Shown here: positions 58,270 through 64,000 of the stretch, one piece after another
Layout of the letters: every line of letters begins with the position of its first letter
Position numbering within the stretch: the stretch's first letter is position 1
Assembly (NCBI GenBank): GCA_009823395.1
Contig: CM020513.1
Location: 10,621,501 to 10,685,500 of the forward strand
Length of the DNA stretch: 64,000 nt
Direction of reading: 5' to 3'
From: Thamnaconus septentrionalis
Taxonomy: Eukaryota > Chordata > Actinopteri > Tetraodontiformes > Monacanthidae
Made by a program: the position numbers and the translations under genes
The notes under the pieces: model-generated
The model's database searches: none
Seen by the model: only the letters and a program-made list of their open reading frames with translations
Told to the model about the DNA's origin: nothing

Positions 58270-58400
58270 TGGGTTATTCTGGCGATGGCCCTGACAGGCC
58301 ATGGTTTGGATTTTGATTTATGTTCCTGTGAAGCTCAAATCAAAGATTCCATCTACTGCTGCTTTATGGCAGCTGGGATGATGAATGGCGCAGTCTCTCG
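58270..58400. promoter_or_regulatory. Candidate conserved noncoding block
   Basis: A unique stretch with CCTGACAGGCCATGGTTTGG, GATTTTGATTTATG and CTGCTTTATGGCAGCTG, lacking simple repeats while its surroundings are repeat-rich. Function inferred. Confidence 0.25.
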
Positions 58401-58989
58401 GTCAAACCGAGCCTCTGTGTCTTTGCCCCACATTTTAATTGCTAAAGTAGCCAGTCATCGCTCAGCCCTCCTACCCTCGTCCCTGCCTCAGAACCTCATC
58501 CTTCCTCTGCTCTGCAAGCCCCATTGTCTCTCAGCCTCACTCATTCGCACTCAATAATGTCCCTTTATCCCTTCCCAAAAAAAAAAAAGGAAAAAGAAGG
58601 TCCGGGCGGCCTCGCCTTTTTTCGGCTACGGCGTCAAAAAAAAAAAAAAAAAAAAGACGGCACGGAGGGAACAGCTGAGTGAAAAAAATGTATAATTGCC
58701 CCCCGGTTTGCCCACACAGATACCCGTTAATATTTAGAAACGGCATCTGTCTTTTCATCCCGCCATTCGGCCTTACTTTACACCCCCGGCTTTAGTGCAT
58801 GATATACAGCAAACAAGTCTGATGAGGGGGAAAATTCATTCCTGCATCAACATAAAAAGCCACTTTATTTGGAGGAAGAATGCGAGCGTGTCAAGCCCTG
58901 ATAGAGTTTATGTTTTCTCACTATTTTTCAAAAGTAAACACATTCTGCGGTACATGACATTACTAAGTAGGTTAAGTACAGCCCGGGGC

Positions 58990-59180
58990 CGTCATCCATC
59001 AGCGCAGAATGAAGCGAGCATATTCTGCTCGATGAGAGGTGAAAGTTTTCCGCTGTGCCGCGATGACATTTAATTTTTCACATCTCCTGCGCCTTCCTGG
59101 GATGAATTTTGGCAGACCTGGTGCAATTTAGCTGCCTGGCAGTTTGAAATTGGGCGATGAATCACAACGCGGATTCAATG
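58990..59180. promoter_or_regulatory. Candidate conserved noncoding block
   Basis: A unique stretch including GACATTTAATTTTTCACATC, GTGCAATTTAGCTGCCTGGC and GGGCGATGAATCACAACGC. Function inferred from composition only. Confidence 0.25.
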
Positions 59181-62100
59181 GGAGTCACTCAGTGTACAAT
59201 ATTTTCTCTGTGTCAGAATGGAAGGAGGGGAGAGTGAGATGAGAGTGAGGGAGGTGGAGGTGGTGGTGGGGGGGTAACGGGAGGGAGGCCGCCGAGGCTT
59301 TAGATTGTGTTTCTCCAATCATCTTCCACTCACGCTGCCTTTCATCCTCGTCTTCGCCCTTCAGAAAAAAAAACAAAAAAAAAAAACAAAGCGCGGTGGT
59401 CGACCACCAGGACGGGGCCGCGGCGTGCGTGTGGTCGCGGCGGTCTTTAAGGTCCGCCGTTTGGACGCTCCTGACAAAGAGCGGCGAAGGAAAGAAATCA
59501 ATAAAGCCGGGACTTCGTCCGTCACCGAGCGAAAGCCTCCCCTTCAACCCCCAGAACAAACTCAAAATGGGTAACCGATAGACTGACACCGCCTCTGACA
59601 CCAGCCATTTATTAGCCTGGCAGCAGAATACGGCGGATTGCGCAGCTGATGGTGTGTGTCTGAGAGGACCACACCCGAGGAAGGGGACGTGTGTGTGGGC
59701 TGCTGTGGCGGCGCTGAGAAGCGGAAAAGGCGCAATCCGGCGCGGCGGCGTTTGTTTAAGTAGCGTAACGCAGCCAGGCGGGCTAACGGCGTAATCCATA
59801 CGAGCGGCGGCGAGCATCCCGAGGACCCGCGTTTGCATCATCTGCTCCACTGGGCGCTGAAGAATTATCACTTGAATGGGGACGGAGGGGTCGATGTGAA
59901 CTCTGACCTCGCCGCGAGAAGGGCAAGAAACTGCAGCCGACTTCCTTTCTTCAATGATCAATGCTGCGACGCGCCTTACAGACGAGCAGATTGATTAGAG
60001 GCAAGAAATGATTGAACTAAATTTAAGAGAAATAAGGTGAGATGAGAATAATAATGGCACTATAAGAACTAATAGGACTATTTGATGTATGCATTCTCAC
60101 ACTCTGCAAGTAGAACAGAGAGTAATCTCATGTTATTTGTAAAAAAAACAACAAAAAAAAAATACATATCTGCAGTGAAATAAAGGCTTGTTGTTCCTGC
60201 TGGATCAGTAGTAGTATAGTCTAGTGAAATGCAGTCTGTAGCACCGAGGGCTGTTTTTCATCCCTCTTCCTGTTTCTGGTTTTGGCAGGTAACCAAGTGC
60301 CTCTCTGGGATCTTCACCGTGAAAGGACCCCTGTTTTTGGATGTTTTGACCAGGACTATGTTAACATTGTGCAATACAAATAAAAACAAGAAAATGGAAT
60401 TGTGAAGAGGACACCGCAGCTCTGCGATTTGAATCCCCTGGATTCATTCTGGGGAAGGATGTTTTTTTCTTCAAGTCCCAAAAGTAAAATTAGATTTGAC
60501 GCCTGTGCTCCACTCTGTGTTAGTCAGTTGACATCATTAGTTAGTCTGCGTGATTTTGATGCATCTGAAACTTGTAATTGTCCCCGATTTGTTTTCACAG
60601 AATCATAAAATGTGCTATTCAATTAAACTTGCTGCTAATATTAAAGAGAAATATATGTGAAAGATTCTCATTTGTATGATTTCTTACCTCGAAGGACAGA
60701 TGACTTTGTTTCTTGTTTGTTTTTTCTTTTTTAAATTTGGGCAAACACATTGCTATTTTAACCCATTTACATAAAAGAGGAAGTCAATGAATAGCAGATA
60801 AATGTAATGTGTTTCATTGTGGTTTCATCGTGTCCAGTGAGTTGTTAGTGGCGAGTGCAATGGGTTGGGTGTAAAAATGTGCAATACATATACCAAACTA
60901 ACAGAAAATCTCACGTGACAAGCAATGCCAATACCAAACACATATTATTGTCAATATTTAAAAGTGTTCAGAAAAAAGTTATTTACTAAATCTTTTGACA
61001 GATACAAGCCAGTGTAGCTGACATTTGAGAGGAGAGGTTCTCTCTTGAATTCTGTCATTCTAAGTCAGACACTGACATTTTGACACAACATTTTGGACTC
61101 GTGCAGCCTCAGCATTTTCAACTTCAAGCAACCTACATTTCATTCAGAGGCACAGACTGGAACGTTTCAGGGTGAGCTGTACATACAGGATGGTCGACAG
61201 GGAGCCCAGCGGCGGCAGCGGTCGCCACGGTGTGTGTTGACTTTGTCAGGCGAGTCTTTACACTTCGGCCACCTTGACAGTCGGAACCAAACATCAGAGC
61301 CGGCTGGCCTCTCTGATCACTTCGCTGACCTCCGCAGCTCCCTTACGTGTGAACTCCTCTGTTTGCACAGTGTACAATCACATAACACGGGGAAGGCAGG
61401 AACAAAAGTAAAAAGGCCTTAAAACAGTGAGATGTCAAAACGACGTACGTCTGGGCGGAGGCAATGAGACGACACCTGCATTTATGCCTGTCCTCTGAGT
61501 GGCTGTCTATTGATTGATAAACAAGGCGTACACCCATCATACGAAAGTGACCCTGTCTCTCTTCCTCTCCCCTCCCCTCCTTGTAATCGCGTACTTTATC
61601 TGACATCGGGCTGGAAAATGCGAAGTGAAATCTCGCGTGCGCGCGCGCGTGCACGTTCAGATGCATCGGGCGCGTCACGGTGAGGATGATTCAAAGTGCC
61701 ATTCCGTCGTGTGAGGACAGCCTTCGCAAACACACTCGTCATGCAGGGGATGTTGTCATCCTCCGCCTCATTGTTTGTGTAAGTGATGTCTCCAATCACC
61801 GTCAAACATGTGGAGCTTTTTCGCCCTCCCTCCGTCACTCTCCTTCTCCGTCTTTGCCTCCAATCGCGCAAATTGTCCCCGCCGTCCTTCTGCTCCCGCG
61901 CTTTCCCCCCCCTTCCATCCCGTTTACGCTCAAGAGGTTCGACTGGAATCGACTTCCCGGATAGCGACGACGGCTCTGACGCAGAGCATAAGGGCTGAGC
62001 GTGAAATTAGCGCGGCGCCGCCGAGGGCTGTTATTGAGCACCGCACGTTTAAGGCGGCTAATCTAAGGGGCCGCTAAAAGAGCAGCACTTTCAGCCATAA

Positions 62101-64000
62101 TGTCTGACGGGGTAGTCAACGCATGGGAAGACGTGCATGCTGCATCAATTCAAGTCCAGCAGCAACTGCAAATTGCGCATTCGATGCCCTTGCAAGGAAA
62201 CATTTAAGGGGCAAAACACGAGAAGCACTAAAATGTATTGAAGTAATAATTGGACATCCCTGATCTGCGCAAAATGTAGTTGGAACACAATCAAATCTGC
62301 AAGTGGATGCGAACTGATACACAAATTGCGCTAAATATTTTTCATTTATTTGTCGGTGGTTTAAAAATGGTATACAAACTTAGAACAACTGTATGCGTAA
62401 GATGCAGATTAAGATCATGTATGTTGACATGCACACTCGGTTAATTGACAAATTAGCTACAAGACAAATTCCATAAACTACTTACCTGTTGAGGTCATAA
62501 TACAGCTTTGATATTCTCCCGCATTCCAGTGACTCTAGTTGCAGGATCAACAGTGATCCAAAGTCGATCGATGTCATTGGTCAGAATACAGGCAAACTAT
62601 TCTGCGGACCATTCTGAAAAACAAGGAGTAGCTAAAGGTGGCACTGTGACAGCACAAGAAGCTACAAACAGGATGCTCTGTTACCAACTGGCTTCTCTGA
62701 TTGGTCTTTTCAAAGCCTTTTGTAAGGGTCCTCCTGTTTCAAAATGCTTTTCATGGGTCGCTTCTTCGTGGACGTGTGATTCCACGCACGTGTCAGGTGA
62801 AGTCTGTCTGAAAACAGAGTGCACGCAGCAATTTAAAAGATGTGCGTACGCGCCGGAGACTTTTGACACATTTGAAAACAGCTCCCGCACGAGTGCAAAC
62901 GTGACCCCTTAAATACGGCACGGTGCACGGCAAACGGGAGAAACATCCCGGTTGTGCTGTTTTTTTGTTTTTTTTTGTATCTCCACGAAGGTGAGTACGC
63001 CATTAGCGCTGTCTCTGGCCATTACTATGGAACCAGTCAGGGCTTTTGGCAGGCCCATTACAGCACCAGTCCCCACCCCCCACTCAGCAACCACCTGCCC
63101 AAATATCTCTTCTCATTTACCTGATCAACATGTTAGCAGTCGCCTCCCCCAACCCCCAAAGCTGCGGTCCCGCAAGCGCACTTGGGATAAATTTCCCGTT
63201 TTAGACGAGGGCAAAGCGGAGTCAGCTTCGATTGGAGCCGACGTCGGAGGAGGAGTTCTTCAGGGCAAACCAGCTGTGACTGGCCTGATGTGTAGCTGTC
63301 AGTGTGTCGTGACATGATGTAATATGAAATGATATTGAACAACCTCGGTTTGGCACTAAATTGTTAGCGGGGCTCCAGGTCTGACAGCAGCCAGTTTATG
63401 GCTTTAATCCCAAGGTCCTTTAAACCTTGTTTGACATAAATTGAGTTTGGCTTCTTGGCGGCAGGAAAAGGAGCAGTGACAGAGAAAACGCTCCGCTGTC
63501 TTGTTTGGATCAAAGGGAAAGTTTCGTTTTTTTTCCCCCTCCCCTTTCTTTCTTGTCTGTTAAGTTTCATTTGCTGCTGGCGGATGCAGACGTAAAAGTC
63601 AGAGAAGCCCAGTGAGCGGAAACCACCGCCACTGACATCTAAAACGCCCAGTTTTAACACCGTTTTCGTGCCCACTCATAGGTCAAATGCCATTGGCCGG
63701 GTCGTGAGTTACAGCCACTAGAGCCACGCAGATTTCGCCGGTCATCTCGTCTCATTGTGCGAGCGTTGACACCAGCGAGTGATGTGTGATAAATCTGCCA
63801 CGTCGCGCTCGGTGAAAAACCCTGAACACAAGTCTGAGGGACCCGTTACTATGACTAATGCCCCGACTGACAGCGAAAGATAAGACTCATCCTTCACCTC
63901 GGTCGGGCCCATTTCTCAGCAATAACGTTCATAATGGAGTGCTCCGGTGTCGTTATTGTGTGAATAATTTAAATAGTGATTTAGGTTATTGGGCGTCGAG

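Larger units (their letters stand above)
56000..64000. other. Intergenic stretch without a recognised gene
   Basis: Contains purine-rich tracts (56040-56360), a GGGAC repeat (56838-56880), an AAGC repeat (57001-57018), poly-A/T tracts and several candidate regulatory blocks (57440-57740, 58270-58400, 58990-59180, 62990-63080). Longer open frames here look incidental. Confidence 0.6.

Noticed and set aside
59185..59961. 258-residue open frame on the minus strand
   Set aside because: Low-complexity stretches, no recognisable motif, no splice context, and it runs across a block that looks like noncoding DNA.

Overview
The window reads as a bony-fish (teleost) chromosome segment. Protein-coding sequence is sparse and split by GT-AG introns. 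Microsatellites are abundant, and short non-autonomous DNA transposons of types common in fish (hAT-like with 8-bp target duplications, an L2-like 3' tail) are scattered throughout. No bacterial, plasmid or viral gene organisation is visible.

The only gene I can support lies on the + strand between about 860 and 32585. It is the 3' part of a large type III classical cadherin, related to arthropod N-cadherin (CadN) and the bird/fish Hz-cadherin. Twelve exons can be placed with mutually consistent splice phases and encode 904 residues plus a stop codon. In order they give: the end of the membrane-proximal non-chordate-classical (NC) cadherin region, EGF1, laminin G 1, EGF2, laminin G 2, two more EGF-like modules, one transmembrane helix split between two exons, a juxtamembrane region with the p120-binding EGGGE motif, and a long C-terminal exon. 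That last exon holds a pure CAG run (14 Gln) and a very diverged catenin-binding region. The cadherin repeats and start codon must lie upstream of the window. The 3' UTR ends after an AATAAA at 32560.

The introns hold long microsatellites, two of which directly form or precede splice acceptors (exons 6 and 11), together with several hAT-like elements, a nested insertion, an L2-like tail and AT-rich blocks that look like possible regulatory DNA.

From about 32.6 kb to the end I find no convincing gene. This 31 kb resembles an intergenic desert. It starts with an unusual array of degenerate tRNA-like units (32.7-34.6 kb, minus-strand polarity). It continues with GATA/AAAT/CA repeats, a palindromic MITE whose arms carry CTCF-like motifs (43.9-44.1 kb), another DNA transposon (48.8-49.3 kb), and several homeodomain-motif-rich blocks (47.1, 57.4-57.7, 58.3 and 59.0 kb) that are candidate conserved noncoding elements. 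All calls come from reading the sequence and from general family knowledge; no alignment or database search was run.
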